Shown: piece by piece, positions 19,351-31,679 of the stretch
How the letters are laid out: every line of letters starts with the position of its first letter
Position numbering within the stretch: the first letter of the stretch is position 1
Origin: Loripinus fragilis
Lineage: Eukaryota > Mollusca > Bivalvia > Lucinida > Lucinidae
Reading direction: 5' to 3'
NCBI GenBank assembly: GCA_964019695.1
Contig: OZ026516.1
Location: 83,071,150-83,135,149, forward strand
DNA: 64,000 bases
Translations under genes and position numbers: made by a program
Notes under the pieces: generated by a model
Told to the model about the DNA's origin: nothing
What the model saw: the letters and a program-made list of their open reading frames with translations, nothing else
Database searches by the model: none

Positions 19351-20329
19351 TGAAAGCAAGAGCATGGAGTAGTCCCTATCTGACAAGAAACTTTAAAAGC
19401 AAGAGTGTGAAGTGGTCCCTATTTGACAAGAAACTTTAAAAGCAAGAGCATGAAGTGGTCCCTATTTCACAAGAATCTTTAAAAGCAAGAGCATAAAGTG
19501 GTCCCTATTTGACAAGAAACTTTAAAAGCAAAAGCATGAAGTGGTCCCTATTTGAGAAGAAATTTTGAAAGCAAGAGCATGAAATGGTCCCTATTTGACA
19601 AGAACATTTAAAAGCAAGAGCATGAAGTAGTCCCTATTTGACAAGAAACTTTAAAAACAAGAGCATGAAGTGGTCTCTATTTCACAAGAATCTTTAAAAG
19701 CAAGAGCATAAAGTGGTCCCTATTTGACAAGAAACTTTAAAAGCAAGAGCATGAAGTGGTCCCTATTTGAGAAGAAACTTTGAAAGCAAGAGCATGAAGT
19801 GGTCCCTATTTGAAAAGAACATTTAAAAGCTAGAGCATGAAGTGGTCCCTATTTGACAAGAAACTTTAAAAGCAAGAGCATGAAGTGGTCCCTATTTGAC
19901 AAGAAACTTTAAAAACAAAAGGGTGAAGTGGTGCCTATCTGACAAGAAACTTTAAAAGCAAGAGCATGAAGTGGTCCCTATTTGACAAGAAACTTTCAAT
20001 GCAAGAGCATGAAGTGGTCCCTATTTGACAAGAAACTACAAGCAAGAGCATGAAGTGGTCCCTATTTGACAAGAAACTTTCAATGCAAGAGCATGGAATG
20101 GTCCCTATTTGACAAGAAACTATAAGCAAGAACTTGAAGTGGTCCTTATTTGACAAGAAACTTTAGCAAGAGCATGAAGTGGTCCCTAATTGACAATAAA
20201 CTTTAAAAGCAAGAGCATGAAATGGTCCCTAATTGACAAGAAACTTTAAAAGCAAGAGCATGAAGTGGTCCCTATTTGACAAGAAACTTTAAAAGTTTCT
20301 TGTCAAATAGGGACCATTTTATGCTCTTC
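19351..20329 (+). repeat. Minisatellite, about 42-base unit, with inverted last copy
   Basis: About 22 units of the type AGCAAGAGCATGAAGTGGTC / CCTATTTGACAAGAAACTTT. The final stretch (20294-20329) switches strand (AAGTTTCTTGTCAAATAGGG), forming a terminal hairpin with the unit before it. Minus-strand open frames here only translate the repeat. Confidence 0.9.
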
Positions 20330-20942
20330 ATAATAATCTATAATCACAGCTAGTCTGACTACTGTCTGTTGGTTTTGGTTTTGACCCAAACTTCCCTTAC
20401 ATTTTTCACTGATGGTGTTCAAATTTGGCACCATGATTGTCTATGGTGTGCTAGTCAACGAAAAAGGTTTTGGATTGGAGTCGAAGGTCAAGATAAAAAA
20501 TATTTAGTGCTTCAAAAACTCCCCTCTAGACTGATATAGTATGAAAGGGTCACAGGTTATACGCATGAAATTGTTTTTCCTCTCAAATGGCCAAAAGAGT
20601 GCAGATCCAGATGAAATGCTTCTTCCTGTGTCACTGGTACATGTTAATAGATTTCAGGCCAGTGGGTTAAAATGACAGTTGTGTACAGGGTTTGGGAAGA
20701 AGTGGTGTATTAGGGGTATGTCTGAAACACAATTTATTGAAGTGCAAAACAATTCATTTGCTAATCACTACACTAAATTGTCTAGTCTGGGTGTTTTCTA
20801 ATTGATTCTGACACAATCCAAAATTACATCATCATCAAAGCAGACATTAAAGTACAATTATAATAGTTTTTCGAAGTTCTAAGAAGTTTTTTTTGTTAAA
20901 ATACAAATTAACATTTAAATGAAGTACCAAATTAGTGTGAAA
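20330..20942. other. No gene recognised
   Basis: Includes a 'ttcaaatttggcaccatgattgtc'-like segment reminiscent of the dispersed repeats elsewhere, but with too little match to call. Otherwise AT-rich. Confidence 0.4.
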
Positions 20943-21158
20943 TTAGCCCTTTACTCCATGTTTATTTGAAATATCATGCATTTGAAAATATTATGGAAAT
21001 TGGAGCATTTGCTCTTTTGGAGCAAATGCTCCATTTTCCATAACATTTTCAAAAGTATTCAAAACTTAACTTAAATTTTTCTTGAATTTTTTTCAATGTT
21101 GTCTAAAAATAGAAAATGATGTCATGATCTAAAAATAGCCAATGAAGTAAAGGGTTAA
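20943..21158. mobile_element. Small TTAA-type TIR element with perfect hairpin centre
   Basis: The ends TTAGCCCTTTACTCCAT and ATGAAGTAAAGGGTTAA are inverted repeats. The centre is TGGAGCATTTGCTC / GAGCAAATGCTCCA, a hairpin. A sister copy lies at 41206-41434. It has no coding capacity. Confidence 0.78.
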
Positions 21159-21235
21159 TGCCCTTTAAGCCCCCATCACAACTGCAACATGCATGACTGC
21201 TTGCCTCTTTGCCTATTAGTGTGCTTTGCTGATAA

Positions 21236-21320
21236 CCTAAATTGCAAACAGTTTCGACCAGATCAGGCCCGACATTTCTCGGGCCTGATCTGGATCCAAA
21301 CTGTATGACACTCTGATGGT
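21236..21320. repeat. GGATCCAG palindromic element, core only
   Basis: Inverted halves CGACCAGATCAGGCCCGACA and TCGGGCCTGATCTGGATCC surround a 4-base loop, flanked by CAAACAGTTT-like and TGACACTCTGATGG sequences found in the longer copies. Confidence 0.7.
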
Positions 21321-21747
21321 ATTCCTGAAGGAATTTTTCGAAAAATATTCAGCAGGCAACGAAAAAAAAATCACGAAAAATTTCCCAGTAGGCAAAGAGT
21401 AAACTGCAACATGTATGAACCTGTAGGATGATGCTATATTGCTTCCCTATCCCCCACCTCATTAAAGGACCATGGTTGCCAACTTGCACAATTGCTATAA
21501 ATTGCATCATCTGTAGCTGGGGTACTGGAGGATGAAGCACACTTTCTTATGACACGGCTAATTTCAAGGTATAATGTTGAAACAACTGCTATTCTGCCAC
21601 CATTAGTTTGTAACAATTTAAAATGCATTAATATTTGCAGAGACATGCAGATGCATATTTATGAAAATTTATGATATATGCAAGGTCATTTATATCTGCC
21701 TTGTTACTCATATGCATTACAACCTTCTGTTGATTGCACATATGATA

Positions 21748-21962
21748 TTAACTCTTTGCGCGCTAGTCAAGATATTTGCTGTGTGTTTTAATATAATCTT
21801 TGTAAACAGTTTGGACCCAGATCAGGCCCGACAACATTTTGTAGGGCCTGATCTAGATCCAAACTGTTTGACACTCGGGTGGAATTCCTGGAAGGAGTTT
21901 AAACTAATGCAAGCTGATCTTTCAAAAGTGGAAATATCTGGTTTCAGCAGGAAAAGGGTTAA
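21748..21962. mobile_element. TTAA-flanked small TIR element (GGATCCAG family), complete
   Basis: Begins TTAACTCTTTGCGCGCTAG and ends CAGGAAAAGGGTTAA. The centre pairs GACCCAGATCAGGCCCGACA with AGGGCCTGATCTAGATCC. It is about 215 bases long with TTAA at both ends, consistent with TTAA target duplication. Confidence 0.75.
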
Positions 21963-22253
21963 CAACAAATTTCTTTTGATCTTAATATGTTCTGAATTGT
22001 TTACATTAAGATGTTCAATTCAATGCATCTAATTACAAATTAAAGTAAATGTAAATATTGCCTGCCAGTGTTGTATGCTGATAACCTATGCAAACTGTAT
22101 GGAGGTATAAGAATGACTGATTTTTTCTGGGATGCTTTTGGCCATCCTCCCGACACACACTATAAATTTAGCAAGTCAACTGTGAGCATCTAATGTGTGT
22201 TCATACCAGCCTGTGGCAGCGGAAATTTATTGTGGAGGTTATTTAAAGTTATA

Positions 22254-22845
22254 TATACTGACGGGCTTTAAAAACGCTACACTAGGATAGCAGCTTTAAT
22301 GTATGTCTCAAAAAAGAATGCAAAGCAATCATTTTGATTGCATATTAAAGAGTGTGCATTTATGAGTAACTCATGAAAAGTTTGTCCACTTCAAAATAAT
22401 TTAAAGCATTTAAAATGTAAATTGTTTGAAATAGGGGTCAACTCTTTCATTTAACAAAATTTTATCAGTGGAAGATCCCCTATTTCTTTTAATCAAGAAA
22501 CACCAGAGGCATCAAATGTGTGTTGTGAACTTTGTAAGTCATCAAGGAATGGCTTTCATTTTGATTGGCAGGTCTGTGATACAACAGTTCTGCTTTTTTG
22601 ACGTTAATCTGTGTGTACCCGTTTATTCGATGACTTAAAAACTCTGCTACTTAAGAAATGTTTCAGTGACGAAAACTCTACTAAGCAATAACGTCGCCGA
22701 GTTTAGTTGTACAATTAAAACTTAAGCGTTGACTGAAGAAGCCACTTCATGATGACATTATCGAAGCAAAAAAAGATTACATTCAATTGTCTTTTATAAG
22801 CTATAGCAGGAAGTTAATGTAGCGTTTTTAAAGCCCGTCAGTATA
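22254..22845. mobile_element. TIR element, 592 bases, 28-base identical ends
   Basis: The left end (22254-22281, TATACTGACGGGCTTTAAAA...) is matched exactly by the inverted right end (22818-22845). The interior is AT-rich and non-coding. A second copy is 54514-55465. Confidence 0.82.
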
Positions 22846-23054
22846 CTATTTTTGAAAATAGGCATAATGGCCCCAAAAGCTTTATTCATGGCAGAGAAAC
22901 TAGTCAACTCAGATTTGCAGCAGATAAGCCAGAAAAATGACAGAAACATGCCCATCTACAAAGATCTGGTTTCAAGTTATTGAGGAGCAAACTGCTGTGT
23001 GTACCCATTCCAGTTGCCCAGTTGTCGTGGGGCTTCTGACAAAACTTCCTCCAT

Positions 23055-23345
23055 ATCTTCAAGTATATCTGCAACTGTCTGTCTTCAAATATATCTTCAA
23101 CTGTCTATCTCCAAGGATATCTACAACTCTGTATTCAAGCATAACTGCAACTGTCTATCTTAAAGTAGATCTGTGTCTACAAGCATATCTGCAACTGTCC
23201 TTTCAAGTATATATGCAACTGTCTGTCTTCAAGTGCATCTGCAACTGTCTGTCTTCAAGTATATCTGCAATTGAGTGCCTTCAAGTAACAAGTATATCTG
23301 CAACTGAATGCATTTAACTATTTCTGCAACTGTCATCTCCAAATA
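23055..23345 (+). repeat. Minisatellite, about 26-base unit
   Basis: Roughly eleven irregular units of CTGTCTTCAAGTATATCTGC. The 126-codon open frame at 22937-23317 spans it and is a by-product of the repeat. Confidence 0.8.
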
Positions 23346-24029
23346 TATCTGCTCACATGTTTAAAATCCTAGAAACTTTCAAGATCTAAATCTACATAAT
23401 CTAAATTGTGCACTCAGATTTTCAAGGCTCAGCACACAAAGTAACATTGGGTGTTACAGGTTAATTTCAAACACCTGTATTGAACTAATTTGCTATTATT
23501 CAATCTGTCTTTAGAAATACACTTGCTTAACCTTCAAATATAATTTTATTAAGTCACCAAAAATTCATTCGAAATGTCATTTCAAGCCTGCCCTCTGACA
23601 TTCCGAATCACTGATAATCCTAATTAGCATAGGAAACTTCCGCTTGGGCGGGCAATTAGTGTTACGTGACACAATTTTAATGAAGTTAAAAGTCAAAAGT
23701 CTTGGCAGAGAATCATCAGGCCATTAAGAGAGATTGTCACCTATAGATAATATTCATGTTTAGCCTCTATTGTTTAACTGAAGCTATTCAAATGCCGCCA
23801 TTGAAATCTTAACTGACATGAAAAATGTTGAGCATTCAAAAATCTTAACTCGTTCCCGCAAGCAGCGACTTTTGTTGTCTTCTGTTGACCCAGATCAGTC
23901 CAGACAAATTGTCGGGCCTGGTTTGGATCTTAACTGATTTATACTTTGATATTGTCCCTGAAAAATTTTTGTTGCAAGGTTGAGCTCCCTCCCCTCTAGA
24001 AAACTAGTCTTAGAACTGTTTTCATCTTT
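23346..24029. repeat. Unassigned sequence with one GGATCCAG-family fragment
   Basis: Nothing is recognised at 23346-23845. At about 23846-23980 is a diverged palindromic element fragment: TTGTTGTCTTCTGTTGAC, CCCAGATCAGTCCAGACA and GTCGGGCCTGGTTTGGATC. Confidence 0.5.
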
Positions 24030-26525
24030 TAAGATAAAAATTAACTTTACCGCTTTAAACCTGAATTTATCATATGACGTTGTGCCTGGGAGTGAAATTA
24101 TGCCATGCAATAACAGATTTACGGGAAATGATATGACGTCCATAACAACGTTGCATACATAATGACGCAATTATAACTTTTTTACACCAGAAATGAGATT
24201 TCAAAGTAATCTTTATGTCATAGAATAAATAGAATCTAACATTCGTGCTCCTGTATTATTAAATTTATTAAACTTGTTGGATACAATGCTCGGCAAGCCT
24301 CGTATTTTATCTCTTTTCCTCAACTCATTTAATAATTTCAATTAAATACAAGCACTCATGTAAGATCCTCTATATATTTTTGTCCAGAAAATTGAGAATT
24401 GGTGTGTGAATGGACCTTTACAGAAATGTGGGCTATCAGACAAGGTGACCTATGTAATGGATTAAAAGTAATTAATTCCTGTAAAGCAGACAGTGTTAAT
24501 CACCATATACACATCAAAGCTGATAACAGGTGTTAACACAGGTAATTATCATCTTGTTGACCATGACAGTTTCATTTATTTCAGACAAATGTAAACATGC
24601 TATCTCATTAAACATAATATCACACACATACTGCATTTAAGGACAGTGCAGACCATGGAGTAATACATACTGCATTCAACAGGTTTCCCACAGAAATTCT
24701 AAAACACAATTCCATGATTTTTCCATGATTTACCATAATCAACAATGTAATTTCCATGACTATTTAATGCATGGCCTCCAACCTCCCCTTTTAGCAGCAT
24801 CTTCACCATGCTGAGCATAAATGCGGAATGCAGAAACAGCAGCATGCTTGTAGACCATTGCATTTTGCAATTATTAAAACTTGATGACCGCCAGTAGCTA
24901 CTGGTGGTTTCATCAAATTAATTCACAAACTTCCATGATTTTTCCATTTTTTAAAATTCCATGATTTTTCGATGCATGGGACTTATTTTAGGGATTTTCC
25001 AGGTTTTCCTAGATTTCCAGAGCTTGTGGGAACCCTGATTCAAGGACAGTATGGACCATGGGATAATACAAACTGCATTCAAGAACAGTACAGACCATGA
25101 AAGGTGATACAATACAAACTGCACTAATGACAGTATGGACCATGATATAATACAAACTGCATTCAAGGACAGTATGGACCATGATATAATCAAGGACAGT
25201 ATGGACCATGATTAAATACAAACTGCATTCAAGGACAGAATGGACCATGATATAATCAAGGACAGTATGGACCATGATATAATACAAACTGCATTCAAGG
25301 ACAGAATGGACCATGATATAATCAAGGACAGTATGGACCATGATTAAATACAAACTGCATTCAAGGACAGTATGGACCATGATAAAATACAAACTGCATT
25401 CAAGGACAGTATGGATCATGATATAATACAAACTGCATTCAAGGACAGTATGTGCCATGATATAATACAAACTGCATTCAAGGACAGTATGGACCATGAT
25501 ATAATACAACGGCATTCAAGGACAGTGTGGACCATGATATAATACAAACTGCATTCAAGGACAGTATGGACTATGATATAATACAAACTGCATTCAAGGA
25601 CAGTATGGACCATGATATAATACAAACTGCATTCAAGGACAGTATGGACCATGATATAAAACAAACTGAATTCAAGGACAGTATGTGCCATCATATTATA
25701 CAAACTGCATTTAATGACAGTGTGGACCACGAGATAATATACTGTATTTAAGGACATTTGGACCATGGTATTGAAAAAACTGCAATCAAGGGCATTCAAG
25801 GACAGTGACTGGACCATGATATAATACAAACTGCATTCAAGGACAGTGTGAACCATGATAAAATACAAAATGCATTCAAGGACAGTATGGACCATGAATT
25901 ATTACAAACTGCACACAAGGACCATATGGACCATGATTTAATACAAGCTACATACAAGGAGTTTAGGACAGTGTGGCCCATGATATAATACAAACTGCAT
26001 TCAAGTACAGTATGGACAATGATAAAAGGACAGAATGGACCATTAAATAATACATATTGCATTCAAGGAGAGTGTGGACCCTGAGATAATACAGACTGCA
26101 TTCAAGCATTTTGTTTGGGCCTGATCTTGGTATAAACTGTTTGCAAAGGTGGCCACTAGTGGGCGGAATGAATAGAGGATCTTACATGAGTGCTAATGTT
26201 TTATTGAATTTATTAAAAGAGTTGGGGAAAAGAGATAAAATACGAGGCTTGCTGAGCATTTTATCTCTTTTTCGCAACAAGTTTAATAAATTCAATAATA
26301 CAAGAGCTAGAATGTTAGATTCTATTTATCATATGACATTATGATTTCTTTGAAGTCTCATTGCTGACAGTAAAACGTTATAATATTGTCATTATGTACG
26401 CAATGTTGTTATGGACGTCATAACATTTCCCGTAAATCTATAAACCACTAGTGGTTTATCGATTTTATTGCATGCCGTTATTTCACTCCTAGACGCGACG
26501 TCATATGATAAGTTAAGTTAAAGGA
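24030..26525. repeat. 2.5 kb foldback structure with inverted arms
   Basis: The left arm (about 24030-24380) and right arm (about 26165-26525) are inverted, diverged copies: TTATCATATGACGTTGTGCC matches the complement of CGACGTCATATGATAA; CATGCAATAA, CGTAAAT, GACGTCCATAACAAC, ATAGAATCTAACATTC and CATGTAAGATCCTCTAT all recur in mirrored order. Outer ends have TTAACTTTA-like sequence. Between the arms are about 240 unremarkable bases, a minisatellite, and a half copy of the GGATCCAG element (26110-26155). Confidence 0.72.
24640..26110 (+). repeat. Minisatellite, about 39-base unit
   Basis: More than 30 units of AAGGACAGTATGGACCATGA / TATAATACAAACTGCATTC, with truncated units of about 21 bases interspersed at 25190-25340. 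Long minus-strand frames (up to 168 codons) encode only iterated LEC-SLYYIMVHTV-like repeats and are not genes. Confidence 0.92.
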
Positions 26526-26529
26526 CAGA

Positions 26530-27440
26530 CAGAAAGATCATCTTGGATATATTTATGTCTCGAAGTAACATTACTTTTAAAGTACAGTGCAGTCAAGCTG
26601 AAATTAGAATGTGATCATAATTTTAAAAATTGTTCCTTCACACTTTTTGAGTTTCATATGGTTTGGTAATGGGTATTTTGATTTGTGACCACATAACTTA
26701 ATGGTGTTTTGCCCATTAATGTCAGATTCAATATATATACCAAAAAGTGCTTATTTCAAGATATATTTTATGAATATCATCCTCGGTAGTAAACTTTTAT
26801 GTCAGAATATTTAGGGCAAATTCAACTTTTTTTTCAACCAAACTTGTATGGGAAACTTTTAGCAATTTAAATGTTTCAAGCAAACTCTTTCATATAGTTC
26901 TACTTTCTTTAATGCTGTAATGACTGCCATTATTACCTCCCATACCGTATTTAGCACAAACATAAAACAGACATGTGCACCAGGGGCGTAGCTTGCCTAA
27001 AATTCAATGTACACAACTGTGGGAGCCTGGTTAATGCATTTATGAAAAAATGGGGCATTTACAAATAGCATAGACCCTGATGAGACGCTGCTTTATGCGT
27101 CAGGGTATGTGTTATTTGCCATGTTAAGCACATTCTTGGTAACGGTGGACAAAACTAAATCTTATATGAATCTGAACCGCTTTCACTTCTTTAATGGTTG
27201 CTAAAAACCTTAAAAGGGGTCTTTCGGCAAAATTAGAATTGGACACATTAGAACTTTTTTCCACACACATTTTGTATGTGTATCATTAAGAAACCTTCAG
27301 AACTGGGATAGAATAATCCCATATTTTTGGTTCAAAAGTGTACGAAAATGCTTCTTTGCGTATATGGTAGCTAGCCCATGTGCACATGCAGCGGGTATCA
27401 ACAACATATTGGCCAGCTTTTCAAAAAACTTCTTTGAGGA
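26530..27440. other. No gene recognised
   Basis: AT-rich. A short inverted repeat surrounds 27066-27110 (AGACCCTGATGAGACGCTG with GCGTCAGGGT). Nothing else. Confidence 0.5.
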
Positions 27441-28130
27441 ACAAACAGTTTGGATCTATATCTAAGGACATACATTCTGTCGGGCCTGATTTAATCCAAA
27501 CTGTTTGCAAAGGTTATCTATGAGCAAACAATAAAAGTCTCCCCTAGCAAGCAAAGAGTGAAATATTTACAACATCGTCATAATTAGAACACATGTTTCA
27601 AATCTATCGCTAAACAATGCAAATTTACATGGTTTATATTCAACATTGTTTTTAGAGCTGTCAAGTTATGAAATCTAGAATATCAAAGTATTGTACCCGC
27701 CCAGATTATGATCGCGATCTTGATTCGTATTTCGTGCCACCTCAGACCTTATCAGTATCTATGTTACATCCAACCACCCAAATACTAGAAATAAATCCCT
27801 TGTTGGTAATTATGCGGTCAAATACAAACTAAACTGTCAACGAACAAGGGAAATAGACTTTTGTGTACCCGTTGCATGACAAAGAACCATTTATCACGGC
27901 CCAGTATATAATTGTTTCCATCCGATTACAACTACATTGTATTTTACAGAGCAGGATTTTATCACATGTATACGTACAGCAGCTCCCTAACAGTATATGT
28001 ATCATCCCTTTAAACTCTTTTTATGCTGGGTAATTTTTTATGCTTTTGTTGCCGTCAAATGATTCTTTTCAAAATTAACATTTTCACTAAGGTTATCAGC
28101 AGATGACACAAGCAGGCAGAGTTAAGAAAC
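27441..28130. repeat. Two GGATCCAG-family fragments
   Basis: 27441-27555: AACAGTTTGGATCTATATC, GTCGGGCCTGATTTAATCC, AAACTGTTTGCAAAGGTTAT and AGCAAGCAAAGAGTGAA, a right half. 28010-28125: TTAAACTCTTTTTATGCTGG to GGCAGAGTTAA, an internally deleted copy lacking the palindromic centre. Between them (27556-28009) nothing is recognised. Confidence 0.6.
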
Positions 28131-28505
28131 AATAACCAATGTTACATGACTAATTTAATATTTGTCAGTCTGGCAAAATTAAATGGCAACAGAGTCTCAG
28201 ATGGCTTGTGACTAATGTTTTCAATAATCTGATTTATATGTTACTGTGTCAATTGCTGATTGAATTGATATGACTTATTGCCTAGACCCCAGCTTATAGA
28301 CTATCTCAGGTGTGGTTAAATCCACCATTTTTAGAAAATCATGTGACTAAGTGTGGATATCATGTGATTTAACAATCACCAATGATGTCAAATGAACTGA
28401 CAGTAATATTTGATAGTATTACTAATCTTTCGATTTTGACTCGATACAGAGACTGGGTTAAGCGGTATTTTGCTTCCGCCAGAACCCATAGCATTAACTT
28501 TGAAC

Positions 28506-28803
28506 ATGCGCGGATCCAGAGGGGGGGGGGGACAGGGGGTCCTGACGCCCCCTCACCCCCCCCCCCTGGAAAATAACAAAGCTATAGGTTTTCATACTCA
28601 GGCTGATCTAGACCCCCTGAAAAATAACAAAGCTACCCAGCCAGCATTCAAGGTTTGGCCATCATCAGCCTGCCAGGGAAACACCATTTAAATGGCGTTT
28701 TGCTGGCTGGCCGATGAAGGCTCACCATAGACCTCAACCCTCTGTAAAATAAGTTAATGACAAAAAAAATTGTCAGAGCTGGACCCTCTGGATCTGCTCA
28801 TGT
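28506..28803. repeat. G-rich 'GCGGATCCAG' dispersed element
   Basis: Inverted ends ACATGCGCGGATCCAGAGG and CCCTCTGGATCTGCTCATGT. Inside is the family's palindromic core GGTTTGGCCATCATCAGCC / GGCTGGCCGATGAAGGC with GCATTCAAGG. Flanked on both sides by CATG/TTGAA-type sequence. Confidence 0.65.
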
Positions 28804-29144
28804 TGAAAATAATTCCCAAACCCATTATGTACTGCAAATTTACTTCACCTTTATCAAGCAGATACTTCCAGCTATGAATTTTAAAGTTATGCCAAGTCCA
28901 CTTTAAGTTAATTACATTGGACAGATGGGGCAAATGACATTTTCCATTTCCAAGGCAACATCACCAAATACTACAAAAGATGTAACAAATACCTCCCATT
29001 GGGATTAAATGCCCTGACTGGTTACCTTAATCATTGAAGTCAACCATGATTGATCCAATTTGGGACTCTGTGTTTGTCTGTATGCTATCTGGGAGATGAA
29101 TTTGAAACTGCCGAAATTGATGTCTAATTGTATGGGAGCTTACA

Positions 29145-30847
29145 ACTAGAGGACCTGAAGGTCCCGAGGCGCTCACCTGATCGCCTTAATAATTGTAAAA
29201 CAGGTCAAGGTCAACTACTGCTTATAATGAAACATATTTTGTTTTACCATATATGGGGATTGCAGCCATTTTGGTCCAGTAACCTAAACAATCTAACAGC
29301 CCAGTAAAGATGTTTAGATAGGTATGTAGTGGTCCAAATGAGTGGCCTTGGATTAAAGGTCACAGGTCAGCTTGACATTTGGTTCTTATATAAAACCATT
29401 GTCTCATTAGGTTAAATATTTCTCACAGGTATTATGATTTCGGCTAAAACAGTTATAGAAAAATGAACATTTTAAGATTTTCCCATTATAAATGCATTAG
29501 GAATCAAATTTGACCTTGCCATAAGTAGGTCAAGGTCAACCTAGATTCATCATTTGTGCAAACCTGGTAGGGACCACATCCTCAATGCTACATAGTAAGT
29601 CCCAAGGCCATTGGCGTTTTGGTTCCAGAGAAGAAGATATTTAAATAGTTTTTACCATATATGGGCATGGTGGCCATCTTAGTCATGATACCATAACAAT
29701 TAATACAAATTTTGGCTAACCAATCATAAGGAGTAGTCATATGGAATTTGATTTCCATTGGCCTAGTCATATCTGAGAAAACTATGTTTAAATATGTTCA
29801 CGGGACTCTAATATGAGCAACCTTGGCTGAAAGGTCAAAGGTCAACCTTGACCTTTGAAACTTATTTATAGCCATTGTCTCATTAGTTTTGACATATCAA
29901 GTAAGAATAATGACTTTGGCTTCAACAGTCTTCAAAAAATCAACTTTTCCAAAAGATTTCCATTTAAATGCATTAGGAAGCAAATTTGACCTTGACGTTA
30001 AGTAGGTCAAGGTCAACCTAGGATCCTTATTTGAACAAACTTGGTTGGCCCAACACCCCCAATGCTACATACCAAGTACCAAGGTCATCAGCCTCCTGGT
30101 TTTGGAGAAGAAGATTTTTAAAGGGTTTTTCCATATATGGGCATGGCGGCCATCTCGGTTATGTGACCTAAATGTTTTGAATAAATTTTTGCTATCTTAT
30201 CATAAATAGTCTTTACATGAAATTTGAGTTCAATTGGGCCAATGGTTTGTGAGAAAACTAAGTTTTAATAAATTGATTGGACCACAATATGAGCGACCTT
30301 GGTTGAAAGGGCAAAGGTCAACCCTGACCTTTAAAACTTATTTATAGCCATTGTCTAATTAGTTTTAACATATCAAGTAAGAAAAATGACTTTGGCTTCA
30401 ACAGTATCCAAAAAATCATTTTTTCAAAAATTTTCCCATTTAAATGCATTAGGAAGTAAATTTGACCTTGACGTTAAGTAGGTCAAGGTCAACCTAGGAT
30501 CATTATTTGAACAAACTTGGTAGGTCTAACACCCCAAATGCTACATACCAAGTCCCAAGGTCATCGGCCTTCTAGTTCTGGAGAAGAAAATTTTTAAGGA
30601 TTTTTACCATATATGAGCATGGCGGCCATCTTAGTCATGTGACCAGGACCTTTTGAACAAACTTTCGTTCCCGCATCCTAAGGAGTCTCCATATGAAATT
30701 TGAGTTTAATTGGCCCAGTGGTTTCAGAGGAGAAGATGCTTGAAAATGTTGACGGACGGACAACGGACGGACGGCGGACGGACGGACGACGGAGTGACTG
30801 GTATACTATTAGCTCACCCATGAGCATTCGGCTCATGTGAGCTAAAA
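29145..30847. repeat. Mollusc-type long repeat of about 475-base tandem units ending in GACGGACGG
   Basis: Starts GGACCTGAAGGTCCCGAGG / CGCTCACCTGATCG and ends GGCTCATGTGAGCTAAAAA. The landmark CCATATATGGGCATGG-like block recurs at 29248, 29653, 30127 and 30604, and AGGTCAAGGTCAACCTAG at 29525, 30004 and 30479, giving a period of about 475 bases. A tract of GGACGGAC repeats (30747-30795) precedes the end. It is non-coding. The autonomous partner is unknown to me. Confidence 0.72.
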
Positions 30848-30880
30848 ATCATTACCCCTATCTTGAATGGAAACCCTGTA

Positions 30881-31536
30881 ATGCTGCTTTCACACCTATG
30901 CGCATGTGCTTGCCAATGGGTTTATGAATGCAATTCCGCGCCAATTCGCAATGATCGCATGAAATTTGTAGGTGTTTGTAAGCATTCTTCGGGTGTTCGT
31001 AAGCATTCTCAGTGTCTTGCCAAGATTAGAAACATGATCCTAAAATTCGCAAGAAAATCATATTCGTAACATATTCGTAAGCAATTGTAAGCGATTCTTA
31101 TTGATGGCAAGGCATTTGTAGTGATTGAAAGACGTTTGCAAAGATTCGCTTCCATTCGTATTGACATTTCTGTAGATTGCAGGAAGAAGGTGGACAATTA
31201 AGTACAAAATTGAAGGAAAATATTAGGTAATTGGACAGGGTCTGGCAAGTATAAGACAAGAAGAAACACCCACAATATGCATTATTCAGATTAGTTACCC
31301 ATGTTTTGTGTTCTCGTTTCATTCGCAACACATTTGTAAGATTTGTAACGGCATTCGCAAGCATTCTTAAGCATTTTTACCATTTGTGAAACAGATTTGC
31401 TAGGATCGTAAAATAATTCACAAGCATTCATAATGTATCAAATTTTCCCTGACCAATCGCATCATTTTCGGCGATTATGCCGTGAATTTCAAATTTTCAT
31501 ATTCGCATGGATATTCGCTCAGGTGTGAGAGTAGCA
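30881..31536. mobile_element. TIR element with iterated 'cgtaagcattc' interior
   Basis: The left end ATGCTGCTTTCACACCTATG mirrors the right end CAGGTGTGAGAGTAGCAT. The interior is built from degenerate TTCGTAAGCATTC / GATTCGCAAGC motifs on both strands. It is 656 bases long. No transposase is present. Confidence 0.72.
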
Positions 31537-31679
31537 TGACTGTGAATGCTGACAAATAGTGCAGACTTGGCTGGCAGCATCTCACCGGGGTCTCTACTAA
31601 AAAATAATAATAAAAACAATCTTCAGGGACAAATTTACAAAATCCAATGCAACACTATTACTATCCAAACTTTATTGTA

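Noticed and set aside
22937..23317. 126-codon frame
   Set aside because: Most of it is the 26-base minisatellite.
24951..25895. Long minus-strand open frames (80-168 codons)
   Set aside because: They translate a 39-base minisatellite whose unit is a multiple of three; composition and periodicity are those of the repeat.
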